Source of the DNA: Tretioscincus oriximinensis
Taxonomy: Eukaryota; Chordata; Lepidosauria; Squamata; Gymnophthalmidae
DNA: 64,000 nucleotides
Reading direction: 5' to 3'
Assembly: GCA_022410635.1 (NCBI GenBank)
Contig: JAJVDF010000140.1
Location: 115,331 to 179,330, forward strand
The translations under genes were made by a program, and so were the position numbers. The notes under the pieces are model-generated. The model saw only the letters and a list, made by a program, of their open reading frames with translations. It was not told the DNA's origin and made no database searches. Numbering within the stretch: position 1 is the first letter of the stretch; each line of letters opens with the position of its first letter. Shown here in pieces: positions 39,701 through 46,900 of this stretch.

Positions 39701-41799
39701 GTGGCTTAACACCCATTTGGTTCTGATTCTAAAAGAGTGCAGTTCTTAGTATTTTGTGGTCCCAGATGTGTGGTACAGAAAGTAGAGGGTTTCAGGTTTG
39801 ACTAGATCCTTCTCCTGAAGAAGAAAACACAGACTATTTCTGAAGTTGCCAAGGAAACTGCATGGCTGTATCCATATTGTCACATGAAGTCAATATGGCC
39901 ATAGGTAGAGGGCATCCAACAGTAGAATGTATAGGCAAGAAGGCAAAATATTGTAACTCATGTGTAGAAACATGTTGCAGGGTTTCTTCCCCATCTATTT
40001 TTTTTTAATTAAGTATTTTGCTGGACCAAACCTCTGGGGAACCTTGCCCGGTGGTCTGTACTCTGTTCACAGAGTGGCCAGCCAACTGCACATGGAAGTT
40101 TGCCAGCAAGACCTGAATACACAGATTGCTGTGCTTCACAACTAGTCACAGTTCTTTGGAGTTCTCTCAGCTACACCTACTTCACAAGGTATCTGTTCTA
40201 AGAGAAGAACAGAAAATTATGTAAGCTACTTTGAGTCCCTTTGGGTTGAGAAAATTGGATATAAAAACCAACACACACCCTCCTCCTCTTCTTCCTTCTC
40301 CTTCTCCTCCTTGCAACCTTCCAGTGGCAGCTGATCTTTGGAGACAAATAACATTTTATTGACTTGCAAGCTTTGATAGTCCCTTTTCTTGTCTTCGCCT
40401 GCAAATGCACCATGTAAAGCAAAAGAGGGGAAATTGAGAGATTATATTTGTTACATAGATTTGTGGAAGTGGACCACCATGAGAGGTTCTTCTTCTATAT
40501 AACTTTTGCGGAGATATGTTTCTGCATTGATTTTTGATCATTTACTGCAGCATTGACCAAATGCCACCTCTTCTGGCAGACCACCAGAATGATGCAGTCG
40601 GGGATTTCTTAGTTGCATTTTTGAGCTAAAACTCATGACTCCTGAAAGATTTCTGCCTAGTCCTGCTGATGAATGGATTTGTCCAGCTTTTGCAGGCTCA
40701 GGTAGTTTCTCACATGAGTGGTTCCACAAAATGACATGGTGGAATTATAGTACAATCAAATTTAGGAGCCACCCTTGCTTGGTGGACATCTCACAGAATA
40801 GCTTTTATTTAAAGAACTCACTGTATCTGAATAACCACTCTATATTATACCATTATTAAAGATATAAACTCGAAACTTCATAGGAGCTTTTTTTCAGGGA
40901 GATACTGTTTATCATCTGATCACGCCAACATCTTTGAGGGACAAAGAGGGCCCATGACACTTATTTCAAGTGGATTCACTCGTTCCATAGCTGGTTACGC
41001 AAACAGACTGGTTACGCAGATTGGTTACGCAAGCACACTGCCATTAAAAAAAATTGAATACTTGATAAACCAGGAGGAACCTTTGTGCTGATGCTGCAAG
41101 TACCAGTCGTTAGGTGTAGCATTATTTACACCCACCTGCCTTTGCTTATTTATTTGCATTTTTATACCAATTGAAAAATCACAGTTTAAAAGTGAACTCA
41201 CTAAAACAACCAGTAATAGTGAAAGGTGAAGTTGTTTCTTCAGCCAAAGCCAGGGTAAAGAAATGTGTCTTCACCATACATTGAGGACATTCCACAAACA
41301 TGAGTTCATTTTTAGTTGTGCTTTTATATTGGGGTTTGTTGCAATCTACTCTGAAACATCTGGGTATAGGCTGGCTTAGAAATGCCAGTAAGCAAATCAT
41401 ATACACCACACAGCATGACGGACAGATTGACCCCACATTGCAATGAGAATAAAAATAGACTGCATAAAAGCACAAGACCTTTCAATAAGGGATAATTAGA
41501 GCTAAGAAAACTTCCATTAGGCTGCCAACAGCCTGCAAGAGGTAATGTGGAATCTAAATAGTGTAAGGTTCCATGATTGTTTCTTGAACTTTATGGACAA
41601 CATTCTTAATACAGTGTTAAACAGTTTGGGGTTTGTTCCTTGTCTGGAGGCCTCCTAAGTCGAAACTTTTCAGTAAAGTAAAACTGCAGTATTTTGAACT
41701 CAAGGAAAACCTAACAAATATTCTTTCTTTCAGATTGAGGCTGATCTCTCTAAGCGGTACAATGGTCGACCTGTGAACTTGATGGGTGCCTCCCTATGA
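18762..41799 (+). CDS. CDK5RAP3: CDK5RAP3 (C53/LZAP), UFMylation ligase subunit and ER-phagy receptor; 14 coding exons
   Basis: Spliced gene: the 14 exons listed separately join without a frame break into 1542 nt (513 residues plus stop; human about 506). Recognised from near-identity to vertebrate CDK5RAP3, for example DIQTSKLLDWLVDRRHCSLK near residue 10, KGTEASTKNIFGRYSSQRMK before residue 95, and the C-terminus RPVNLMG-SL. The family forms a complex with UFL1 and UFBP1/DDRGK1 that attaches UFM1 to ribosomal protein RPL26 at the ER, and acts as a receptor linking stalled ribosomes to ATG8-dependent ER-phagy. Predicted order: helical N-terminal part (about 1-265), acidic disordered linker (about 266-340) with three W-G motifs (IDWGD 267-271, VDWGI 298-302, VDWGD 316-320), then a helical/coiled-coil C-terminal part. 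All introns are GT..AG. The start is the first ATG of the two-codon exon 1, as in human. The gene appears intact. It is divergent from PRR15L, as in human. Confidence 0.97.
18836..18848. promoter_or_regulatory. Palindromic RFX-like X-box in CDK5RAP3 intron 1
   Basis: GTTGCTAAGCAAC is two inverted RFX half-sites (GTTGCT / AGCAAC) with a 1-bp spacer, 70 bp after the start codon and just after a run of G. It fits the X-box pattern GTNRCY-N-RGYAAC. Confidence 0.4.
19165..19445 (+). repeat. tRNA-derived SINE, family B, in intron 1
   Basis: Head ggatagctcagttgctaagg resembles a tRNA A box; body includes ccaacccagctattcgaaag and agctgtttttagtccctttg. Other copies at 28616 (reverse), 39095 and 58730 (reverse). 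The 3' end runs into the pyrimidine tract that follows. Confidence 0.7.
19446..19885. repeat. Polypyrimidine microsatellite with a 146-base assembly gap
   Basis: (CTT)n/(CTC)n about 210 bp long up to 19660, Ns at 19661-19806, then (TTCTTCTTTTTC)-type repeats to about 19880. It lies in intron 1 right after a SINE. The true length is unknown. Confidence 0.9.
20025..20235. repeat. Inverted-terminal repeat element, family T (intron 1)
   Basis: Ends ctttctgcactgtaggagat and atcccggaataagctttagtg are roughly inverted. Related to the better copy at 29899. Confidence 0.4.
20304..20545 (+). repeat. 125-bp tandem duplication in intron 1
   Basis: Unit 1 (20304-20428) and unit 2 (from 20429) both begin gaagggagccccatgtcttc and run to aataaatgttgctgca. 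They differ by little more than one base (gaatatc/gaacatc) and the length of an A run with an N. Confidence 0.92.
20981..21026 (+). CDS. CDK5RAP3: CDK5RAP3 coding exon 2 (residues 3-17)
   Basis: Acceptor ttcaacag, donor Ggtatga. Codes DYQNLPIDIQTSKLL, matching the N-terminus of human CDK5RAP3 (DHQHVPIDIQTSKLL). Ends in phase 1. Confidence 0.95.
22167..22298 (+). CDS. CDK5RAP3: CDK5RAP3 coding exon 3 (residues 18-61)
   Basis: Acceptor tttttccag, donor Tgtaagt. Codes DWLVDRRHCSLKWQ and on to AAIQDMPENEEIKQLLSGA, closely matching human. The last base T joins exon 4 to make Tyr62. Phase 1. Confidence 0.96.
22738..22838 (+). CDS. CDK5RAP3: CDK5RAP3 coding exon 4 (residues 62-95)
   Basis: Acceptor cttcttctag, donor AAGgttagt. 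Codes IHYFHCLRIVEILKGTEAST and on to SSQRMK, among the most conserved parts of the protein. Ends in phase 0. Confidence 0.96.
22975..23020 (+). repeat. GATA/GATT-type microsatellite in intron 4
   Basis: Imperfect repeats of gataggtcgatagattgata. Confidence 0.6.
23695..23743 (+). CDS. CDK5RAP3: CDK5RAP3 coding exon 5 (residues 96-111)
   Basis: Acceptor ttttcttag, donor Ggtaaga. A 49-nt exon coding DWQEIVSLYEKNNTYL (human DWQEIIALYEKDNTYL). Ends in phase 1. Confidence 0.95.
24161..24339 (+). CDS. CDK5RAP3: CDK5RAP3 coding exon 6 (residues 112-171)
   Basis: Acceptor cttgtctacag, donor ACGgtatag. Codes VELASLLVRNVNYEIPSLKK, then a helical CQQLQQEYSRKEEEYQ stretch and CKQYGIT, close to human. 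Ends in phase 0. Confidence 0.96.
24840..25250 (+). mobile_element. CR1-like LINE relic (reverse transcriptase part) in intron 6
   Basis: Broken translation recalls the CR1 RT: IFTNDLDNKMGG, then MENGIKFNKDKNAALGQ and a tail like the usual CDKACKKANAI region (gtgacaaggctgtgaaaaaggcaaatgc). Stops and frameshifts throughout. Confidence 0.6.
25460..25596 (+). CDS. CDK5RAP3: CDK5RAP3 coding exon 7 (residues 172-216)
   Basis: Acceptor attctcag, donor AGgtaagt. Codes GDDVRRELLALVKDLPLQLD and on to LYQACVEFACE. Ends in phase 2; the split codon with exon 8 gives Ser217. Confidence 0.96.
26040..26310. repeat. GA-rich polypurine tract in intron 7
   Basis: Irregular ggaaagaaagg-type repeats on the plus strand. 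They leave long open frames on the minus strand that are low-complexity artefacts. Confidence 0.7.
27105..27280. repeat. Family G palindromic repeat, diverged, in intron 7
   Basis: Arms atctagcaagagggtctta ... agagactaac and gttagcctttaaagtgctac ... cctctttgctat, with the family centre cttcttcagatg between them. Confidence 0.55.
27439..27586 (+). CDS. CDK5RAP3: CDK5RAP3 coding exon 8 (residues 217-266)
   Basis: Acceptor ttgcaccctag, donor GCGgtaggt. Codes STEQVVPLLRHVQAQGNTTI then YEWKRG...VERP and an acidic stretch ending AEEA. The reading frame happens to stay open into intron 8, but the donor and the human protein place the end here. Phase 0. Confidence 0.94.
28140..28600 (-). repeat. CR1/L3-like LINE 3' region, reverse, in intron 8
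   Basis: Shares ccctagtagcaatttatacc and cttcaatcagatcacctctc with reptile CR1-type elements. It is directly followed by an (AAT)n tail and a reverse SINE B. Confidence 0.55.
28601..28885 (-). repeat. SINE family B, reverse, with (AAT)n tail
   Basis: The (AAT)n at 28604-28632 is the SINE's 3' tail on the minus strand. The body contains cctgcttttctcacctgaag and ctatcttccccaccacaatg, as in the copy at 58730. Confidence 0.7.
29020..29110. repeat. Partial family G repeat in intron 8
   Basis: agcatctgaagaagtagact, tgaaagctcacgttgc and gtaaggtgctacgagacccc match the family centre and one arm. Confidence 0.5.
29310..29438 (+). CDS. CDK5RAP3: CDK5RAP3 coding exon 9 (residues 267-309), two UFM1/ATG8-binding motifs
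   Basis: Acceptor tgtttgcag, donor CCAgtgagt. Exactly 129 nt, phase 0 at both ends. Opens with IDWGDFG (267) and later carries VDWGI (298-302), both shuffled ATG8-interacting motifs of the kind that bind UFM1 and GABARAP-type proteins in CDK5RAP3 orthologues. The rest is acidic and small-residue rich, consistent with a disordered linker. Confidence 0.95.
29764..29881 (+). mobile_element. Family G repeat with perfect 13-bp duplications, centre deleted (intron 9)
   Basis: 118 bp between CTAGTTTAAAATA at 29751-29763 and 29882-29894. Begins tttcagagaaatagcc and ends tagctcctttg. Opposite orientation to the copy at 62714. Confidence 0.75.
29899..30060. mobile_element. MITE-like element, family T, with about 40-bp inverted ends (intron 9)
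   Basis: The left end ttctgcacttggccttattc and the right end gaataaggcatagtgcagaa are inverted copies extending over about 40 bp. No clear target duplication. Confidence 0.55.
30364..30445 (+). CDS. CDK5RAP3: CDK5RAP3 coding exon 10 (residues 310-336), third binding motif
   Basis: Acceptor ttctatag, donor Agtaagt. Codes DSSTSGVDWGDGSDDISQIV then VLQDGSE. Carries the third W-G motif, VDWGD (316-320). Ends in phase 1. Confidence 0.94.
31335..31565 (-). repeat. SINE family A, reverse, full length, in intron 10
   Basis: In reverse: a tRNA-like head (gtgttaggcttgcatctg), B-box region (ggttcaattccccactcctc), CORE-like middle and an L2-like tail beside (TTTA)n at 31330-31347. Confidence 0.7.
32890..33110 (+). 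mobile_element. L2-like LINE RT relic in intron 10
   Basis: Translates with breaks to a DLS-AFDTIGHNILLEK-like motif, the L2 reverse transcriptase box (usual form D-S-AFDTVDHDILL). Non-functional. Confidence 0.55.
33111..33765 (+). mobile_element. CR1/L3-like LINE fragment in intron 10
   Basis: Broken coding similarity to the RT C-terminus (attctggttaccacaccttag ... gagcaacaagaatgatgaag), then a 3' UTR with gaaataccatttgcagga and an acattctta tail. Many stops. Confidence 0.65.
34290..34690 (+). repeat. CR1/L3-like LINE 3' fragment in intron 10
   Basis: Contains gttgactgcggaaatgg, gcctattagaatggatgcc and a tail ctcttaagttcttgtgttct, parallel to the copy at 33111. Confidence 0.6.
35036..35124 (+). 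CDS. CDK5RAP3: CDK5RAP3 coding exon 11 (residues 337-366)
   Basis: Acceptor cacctccag, donor GAGgtatgt. Codes IPEGIARGPDALTLLETPET then RNQFIDELME (human APEGVARGPDALTLLEYTET). The preceding intron, 4.6 kb, is the longest in the gene. Another AG four bases on (tcccag) would break the frame. Ends in phase 0. Confidence 0.95.
35822..36027 (+). CDS. CDK5RAP3: CDK5RAP3 coding exon 12 (residues 367-434)
   Basis: Acceptor tatcctacag, donor AGgttggt. Codes LEVFLLQRIVETSEEADILS, then MSQFQLAPPILQ and LQ/RMQHLFMILASP, a long helical stretch strongly conserved with human. Ends in phase 2. Confidence 0.96.
36600..36720 (+). repeat. L2-type 3' tail in intron 12
   Basis: tgacctgccctgagacattt then gggtataga and an (AAGT)n tail. 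The same end is seen at 41330 and 60540. Confidence 0.5.
36861..37279. mobile_element. hAT-type MITE with perfect 8-bp duplication (intron 12)
   Basis: 419 bp between ATGGTAAT at 36853-36860 and 37280-37287. Ends cagtagcggctggtgc and gcaagccaccactg form inverted CAGTRGYGGCT-type termini. No transposase. A different family from H. Confidence 0.85.
37688..37859 (+). CDS. CDK5RAP3: CDK5RAP3 coding exon 13 (residues 435-492)
   Basis: Acceptor tctgtttcag, donor TTGgtgagt. Codes RYVDRVTELLHQKLKQ then a Leu/Gln/Glu-rich coiled-coil region ending LVQKTRDLQKL. Ends in phase 0. Confidence 0.96.
38330..38415 (+). repeat. Left arm of an inverted repeat around a LINE tail (intron 13)
   Basis: ttcagggagggagg and ctgacaatgggaagggg recur inverted at 38655-38765 with about 85 percent match over some 55 bp by eye. 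Confidence 0.6.
38425..38650 (+). repeat. CR1/L3-like LINE 3' end with (TTATGTTC)n tail (intron 13)
   Basis: Nearly identical to 17755-17965 (tcatgaacaggagcatattt, gaatgctggacttgatgggc), so the two inserts are of similar, recent age. Confidence 0.7.
38655..38765 (-). repeat. Right arm of the inverted repeat around the LINE tail
   Basis: cttcccttcccattgtcaac and cctccctccctgaaataag are the inverse of the arm at 38330. Confidence 0.6.
39095..39245 (+). repeat. SINE family B, 3'-truncated, in intron 13
   Basis: aggcacggtggcgcagaggn (head), ttgttcgaggcccatgtgtc (B box region), then ccttagccaacctagctgtt as in the copy at 19165. Confidence 0.6.
39535..39715 (+). other. Coding-like island of unknown origin in intron 13
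   Basis: About 60 open codons with a charged, leucine-spaced stretch (KAEEIIVGILKKKDKLLKME) predicted as a helix. An AG follows a pyrimidine tract at its start (ccctttctag), but no donor fits its end. It does not match CDK5RAP3. Possibly a fragment of a transposon-derived ORF; I do not recognise it. Confidence 0.25.
40140..40310 (+). repeat. SINE family A 3' part with pyrimidine tail (intron 13)
   Basis: gtcacagttctttggagttc, cctacttcacaaggtatctg, then tttgggttgagaaaattgg and a (CTT/CTC)n tail. Confidence 0.6.
41155..41400. repeat. L2-like LINE fragment in intron 13
   Basis: tctgaaacatctgggtatag matches the L2-type tail at 36660. The flanking part is too degenerate to orient with certainty. 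Confidence 0.4.
41734..41799 (+). CDS. CDK5RAP3: CDK5RAP3 coding exon 14 and stop (residues 493-513)
   Basis: Acceptor tctttcag. Codes IEADLSKRYNGRPVNLMGAS then Leu and TGA at 41797-41799. The C-terminal tail differs from the human one by only a few residues. Intron 13 before it is 3.9 kb and repeat-rich. Confidence 0.96.
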   Translation: MEADLSKRYNGRPVNLMGASL

Positions 41800-41995
41800 A
41801 ATCTCCTCATACATGAATAAGGGCTCTTCCAAGGTGGAGCTACAGGACATTTTCCACATCTGTCATAAACAAGAGGGGAGAAGAGCATCCAGTTGGGTAG
41901 ACTCTAGAAGTGGGACTGAGCAATTTTCCCTACATGGATCTCTTATACGTGTTAATAGATCATTGATGGTTGAATAAAGTTGCCACCTTCACGTT
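41800..41995 (+). other. CDK5RAP3: CDK5RAP3 3' UTR with AATAAA poly(A) signal
   Basis: The canonical AATAAA at 41973-41978 lies 174 nt after the stop codon, so cleavage is expected near 41990-42000. No other AATAAA occurs between the stop and this point. Confidence 0.7.
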
Positions 41996-41999
41996 GAGT

Positions 42000-42860
42000 T
42001 CCAGGGTAAGAACAGAGTGGCTACTGTTTGGTATCTTTCTGGGATATTACTCTGTTTCAAAATTTGATGGACCTCAACAAAAGCTTGCTACCTTTTGATT
42101 GCAGAGATCCTTGGATCTGGGATTCTAGTTTGCTTGGTTCTAGAGACTAATATTCCGAAGACAATAGACTCCCATCTCTTTCTTGTATGATAATCAAGCC
42201 TTCTTTCCTCCCTTTAGGGTATGTTATCATTCCCTCATTTTATTCAGGGAAGATACTATACAACTCTTCCCATTTCTCTCTGAAGAGACCATGAACACTG
42301 ATTGAAGCTTAAAAAAGAGATTGTGACCAAATGAGTTTTCCTTGCTATGTGAGCAGCTGGCTACTTCCTGTATTTGAGGAACAAAAAGTTCATTATTTTG
42401 GTTNTTGGGGTTTAATGCAACCTTATTTGAGTCCCTGTCATAAATGTTATGTGGAATTCAAAGGCTGCCCCCAAAACTTGGAGCATTAAATCACACTCCT
42501 CCTCATCTATCCATATGAAATAGTAATGTGTTTGCCTTTCAGACGTGGGAATATAGTCACTGTTCTTCTATAAGCATTCAATTTCCTTTCAGTCTCATCA
42601 AAAGCCTAACTGTGAGTGACAGGTGGGTGGTAGACTAGGCAGAGCCATCGTGAGTGTGTCCTTCCCACCCACAGCTGGCATTCAGGAAGAGGATGTGTCA
42701 AGTCATCCCTAAGCTAAGGATCAAAGGCAGGGATGCCTGTGGGTTGCTTCTCGTCTAGTCTTGGACCTGTGACCATTGTCTCTTATTCTGGCAGAAGATA
42801 CCATGGAAAGCTACACTGCTAACCTCTCTTCCTTTTATTGGGGAGGGGGGAGAAGAGGGT
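42000..42860. other. Downstream of CDK5RAP3, nothing recognised
   Basis: No exon similar to COPZ2, the next gene in human, was seen on either strand. Confidence 0.4.
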
Positions 42861-42899
42861 GATCAGTTTGGTGTTGGGGGGGGAAGTGATTCGATTTTA

Positions 42900-43205
42900 A
42901 TTTCATAGGAGAGCAGTTGATTCATTGCTCTTTGTCGGTGGTGTTGACTCTCGTAATGACTTTCCATCAAAATGAAAAGTGGAATGACAGCGTTCATTAT
43001 TCCTGCTGCTTGTTATCTCAGCGGCGGGGGGAGTGCTGCCCCCTCCCCCCCACACCGCCTTTCAGCCATCCTGGACAGTGAGTGATGGGCCCTATTAATC
43101 ACCGACCCCGCGGACTCTGGCGGACACACGCTACTCGGCAGAGAAGGGGAGAGAGATAAGGCACCAGCAGCCGCTCCAATCAATTAACGTCAAACGGGAC
43201 TATCC
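42900..43205. promoter_or_regulatory. Candidate conserved non-coding element 1 (CpG-rich)
   Basis: The last 110 bp hold about nine CpGs in an otherwise CpG-poor region. It has GATA sites (TTATCT 43013-43018; AGATAAG 43154-43160) and homeodomain-like sites (ATTAATCA near 43094; CAATTAA 43181-43187). No ORF and no repeat. Its status as a regulatory element is inferred from composition and motifs only. Confidence 0.35.
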
Positions 43206-44029
43206 AGCCCCTCCTTCGTTCCCTGCTTTTCACCCTCTTGTGGTTACAGAGGTGGACATATGTGTGGGGGCACCACAGAANGAGCAAATAGGTGCTCTCC
43301 TCTCTTTGGCCATTGGTGAGACTTTTTGCTAGAGTCCAGCCTCTTTTATCGAAGCCAAGTGCTTCTAGGTTAAGAGTTTTAAAGCCAGAATTGCTGCTAT
43401 CACATATACACACACATCCCCAAAGTGCCATTTCTGTTCCCTTCTTCCCTCCCAGTTTCAACTGCTTTGACACATTTGTACTTCTCTGAAACCATTTCCA
43501 ACATCATAAATAGTTTGCTTCCCTTAAAAGCCTGTTAGAATATTTTTATATTCTTTGCCTTGTTGTACTTACAACCCCTTAAGTCACTGTAGGGGAAGAA
43601 GGCTCTTGACGCTGCTTCCAGGCTTTTCTTTCCACTAGACTTGGGTATTCTAGAATAAAGCATAGCCTAGACAGCTTTATTCTGGATTCTTCATGCTTTA
43701 CTCCAATTATAGTGGAATAAGTAAGTGATACCTGAATACTGCTTTTTGAAACCCTTACAGCTACCTTCACAGAGTGATTCTTTTTCAAAAGAAGTTTAAC
43801 CAAGATCCTAAATATAATGTGTGGACAATAAAAAGCAAAGGCAAGTAACCATTTTCAGTACAAGTATATTAGTCCCATATCCACATTTTATTCCCCCCCA
43901 CAGCATAATTAACCTGTCTGCTTTCTCAATTTTAGGTGTTTTATTTGTTCTCTCTATATTAATCTTGCTCCGGACTATAAAGAACTAACTAAATATTCAT
44001 CAGAATGTAAATTAGAATGCTGAACTTCT

Positions 44030-44400
44030 TTTGAAAATAACAACAGGAAAAATGACAGTATTTAAGAAGAATGAGGGTCGAATTAAATGTGACAATAATT
44101 GTCCGATTCAAAAGCACATGAGATTTTTTTTTAATTGAATTAACATGCATGGAAGAGTGCAGTTTTAATTGCCCTGCAGTCTGTATGAAAGGCAGACGGA
44201 ACAATGGAATCTCTGCCCTTGGACACTGTTCTTTGAGCCTTGTGGAAATTAAGCTCCCATTGGCCTCAGTGACAACTTCCCTCCCCTCAAGCTAATAATA
44301 CTGAGGAAAAAGTCATTTTTATTAAGCTTGCATCTGAGGAAAGAAGGGTTAAAGTCCCTGATGAAATTTTTAGGGCCTCAGGCCTGCTATTCATTTTTTT
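44030..44400. promoter_or_regulatory. Candidate conserved non-coding element 2
   Basis: Balanced, repeat-free sequence with homeodomain-like cores (tttaattgaattaacatgca) and no coding potential. Weak evidence; conservation would need an alignment. Confidence 0.25.
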
Positions 44401-44730
44401 TAAAAAAATATCTGATGTGCTTTAGTATTATGTCTCATTAAGCCTACAGAAGACAGACATTCAAATGCATAAAAGGTAGCAGATAGAAAATATTATGAAT
44501 TAAAAGTTGGCTTGCAGATTTATTTATTTTTTAAAAAAATACTGTCCAGCTACAAATGAGGAATATGAAGGATTCTCCCTGCAGTGGAGTTTCATATTAT
44601 CATCTAGTATCTCTACCAAGATTCTTCATTGATGTTCATAAGGGACCTTGCCCACAGAAGCTCAAGCCTATCCTTCTCCTTTCCCTCATTTTGTTCTCAT
44701 GATAATCTTGTGAATTTGGTTCATCCAACC

Positions 44731-45395
44731 AGCAGTACTGGTCCAGAGTCACTCAGTGAGTTTCATGGCACAGTGTGTGTTTGAACTCAGATCTCTCGGG
44801 TCCTATTTAGTCTATACATAACTCTATTTACACCTAAATTTTAATCCAGCTTTAGTTCAGCAGTACTGGTCCAGAGTCATTCAGTGAGTTTCGGGTCTTA
44901 TTTAGCCTATACATAACTCTATTTACACTAGGCTGGCCAGATGACCCCTTTTGGGGGGACGGGGTTTGAAAACCTGTTTTTGGGGTACCTCCCGGTTTTT
45001 TCTGAGGAAAAAAACAACAAAACAAAACGAAAAATGAAATAAAATCTTTTTTTGAATTTTTTTTTCTCAGAAAAAACTGGGAGGCACCCCAAAACTGGGT
45101 TTTCACCCCCCCCCCCAAAGGGGTAATCTGGTCAGCTTAATTTACATCTAAACTTTAATCCAGTTTTAGTTCAGCAGTACTGGTCCAGAGACACTCAGTG
45201 AGTTTCGGGTCCTATTTAGTCTATACATAACTCTATTGACACCTAAAATTTAATCTACCTTTAGTTCAGCAGTACTGGTCTAGAGTCACTCAATGAGTTT
45301 CACGACGCAGTGTGTGTTTGAACTCAGATATCTCGGGTCCTATTTAGTCTATACATAACTATATTTACATCTAAATTTTTAACTAGCTTTAATTC
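44731..45395 (+). repeat. Tandem repeat, four units of about 128 or 95 bp
   Basis: Units begin agcagtactggtccagag at 44731, 44859, 45173 and 45268. Units 1 and 4 contain an extra segment (cacagtgtgtgtttgaactc) absent from units 2 and 3. Unit 2 is interrupted by a MITE at 44929. Confidence 0.85.
44929..45139. mobile_element. hAT-type MITE, family H, copy D, nearly palindromic, nested in the tandem repeat
   Basis: 211 bp between ATTTACAC (44921-44928) and ATTTACAT (45140-45147). The two halves are inverted copies of the same family end (aggctggccagatgacccc / ggggtaatctggtcagctta), so the whole element folds on itself. Confidence 0.82.
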
Positions 45396-45478
45396 ACCTT
45401 CACAATAAGAACATATTTTCTTATCTTATTTAACCCAAAGGTGGTTTTTCTGAATTAAATCAAGCCAAAAGCAAATTA

Positions 45479-45532
45479 GGTATGTTATTCTAAAAGTGTG
45501 TTATTCTAAAAGTATGTTATTCTGAAAGTGGC
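45479..45532 (+). repeat. 18-bp tandem repeat, three copies
   Basis: tatgttattctaaaagtg recurs three times with few changes. Confidence 0.7.
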
Positions 45533-46109
45533 GTGAAGCTGGATTAAAATTTTAGTGTGAATGCAGGGTAATCTCTGGAGGCAGCTACTTTCAACAATAA
45601 GGAAACTAAAATCCTTATCCTATATTCCCTTGGATGATCCGTTTTAATGAATGAAGATTAGAAGATTACACATACTCAGTTTCATAATTAAAGTAGTGAT
45701 ACGTGAGGTATATACAAAGCAGAACTTTGATTTCCTGTAGCTTCAACTAATTTGGGGTGAATGACAGTAAGGATGGCTGTTAAAAAATCTGTTCTTTAAA
45801 TAATCTATTTCCAAGTGCTCAGCTAAGTCCCCAAAGGGATTTTAGTCAACTTTCAGAACCCTACAATGCCTTATTTGCAAAAAGCTTTGGAAGCACACAT
45901 GCACCTTGATCTCTTTCCTAGCACAACCAGCCACCACAGGTGCAGCATTATGTCTCATGCTATAATATTGAATTAACTGACTTCATGCAATATTTTAAGC
46001 ACTTTGTTTCTATTACATTTCCAATTTAATTTTGGTGTTATCTTCTGTTTTGGATGGATGTTGGCCCTGTTACTTTTGGAGCTATGCAGGGAATTGTTAA
46101 AGTAGAAGG

Positions 46110-46220
46110 GTTTATTTATTATTATTATTATCATCATCATCATTATCATTATTATCATTATTATTGATGATGATGATATTTTTATTTTTATATTTATATT
46201 TATTTATTTTTTATTATTAA
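46110..46220. repeat. ATT/ATC microsatellite
   Basis: (ATT)n, (ATC)n and (ATTT)n mixed; gives low-complexity frames only. Confidence 0.8.
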
Positions 46221-46359
46221 TGCTTTCCCAGGTAAACTATTAAGCACTTCTAGATGTTCTAACAAGACTTGGAGGACCCCTACAGACTTTGCCAATCTAA
46301 TAGCCCTCAGACTGTTTTTAACTACCTTTCCTATCATGCACACTAATTCTGATGATTAA

Positions 46360-46900
46360 TTTCATTTGTGTCCCAACCTTCACCCAAAGCACTCAGAGCA
46401 CAAATAAAAATAACAATATGTTAAAACAAAATTGAACATGTTCAAAATAGATGTAATCCCATCTATGCATCAAAGACCTGTGTGAAGAAATGTGTTTTAA
46501 CCAAGCGCTAAAGCCCATGTAATGGAGATGCCTGGTGAATTTCAACTGGGAGACTGTTCCAGACCTGGGAGCTACTACAGAAAAGGGCCACTAATGTGTC
46601 ACTATTCCTTGCATCTCTGAAGGTGTTGGAACCACACGAAAGCTATCCGCATCTGATTTATTGAAAGAATGGCATAATGTGTGGCTGGCCAGAAACCTCT
46701 GTCGGCAGTCATACTGTTGCATTCTCCACTAATTGCATCTTGCAGTCCAAGTTCGAGTCTAGTCTCATGTGGAAACGAGTCTAGTCACATATAGTCTCAT
46801 GTCGAGTGCATTGCAGTAGTTTAGTCCAAAATTGTCCAGCAAAGGTTGAAACATTTTTCAAAATAACCACTAGAAACATCGTTTCTCCATGACAATCATG
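46360..46900. repeat. L2/CR1-like LINE 3' fragment
   Basis: gggagactgttccagacctg then ggagctactacagaaaaggg is typical of a widespread reptile LINE 3' region. Confidence 0.45.
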
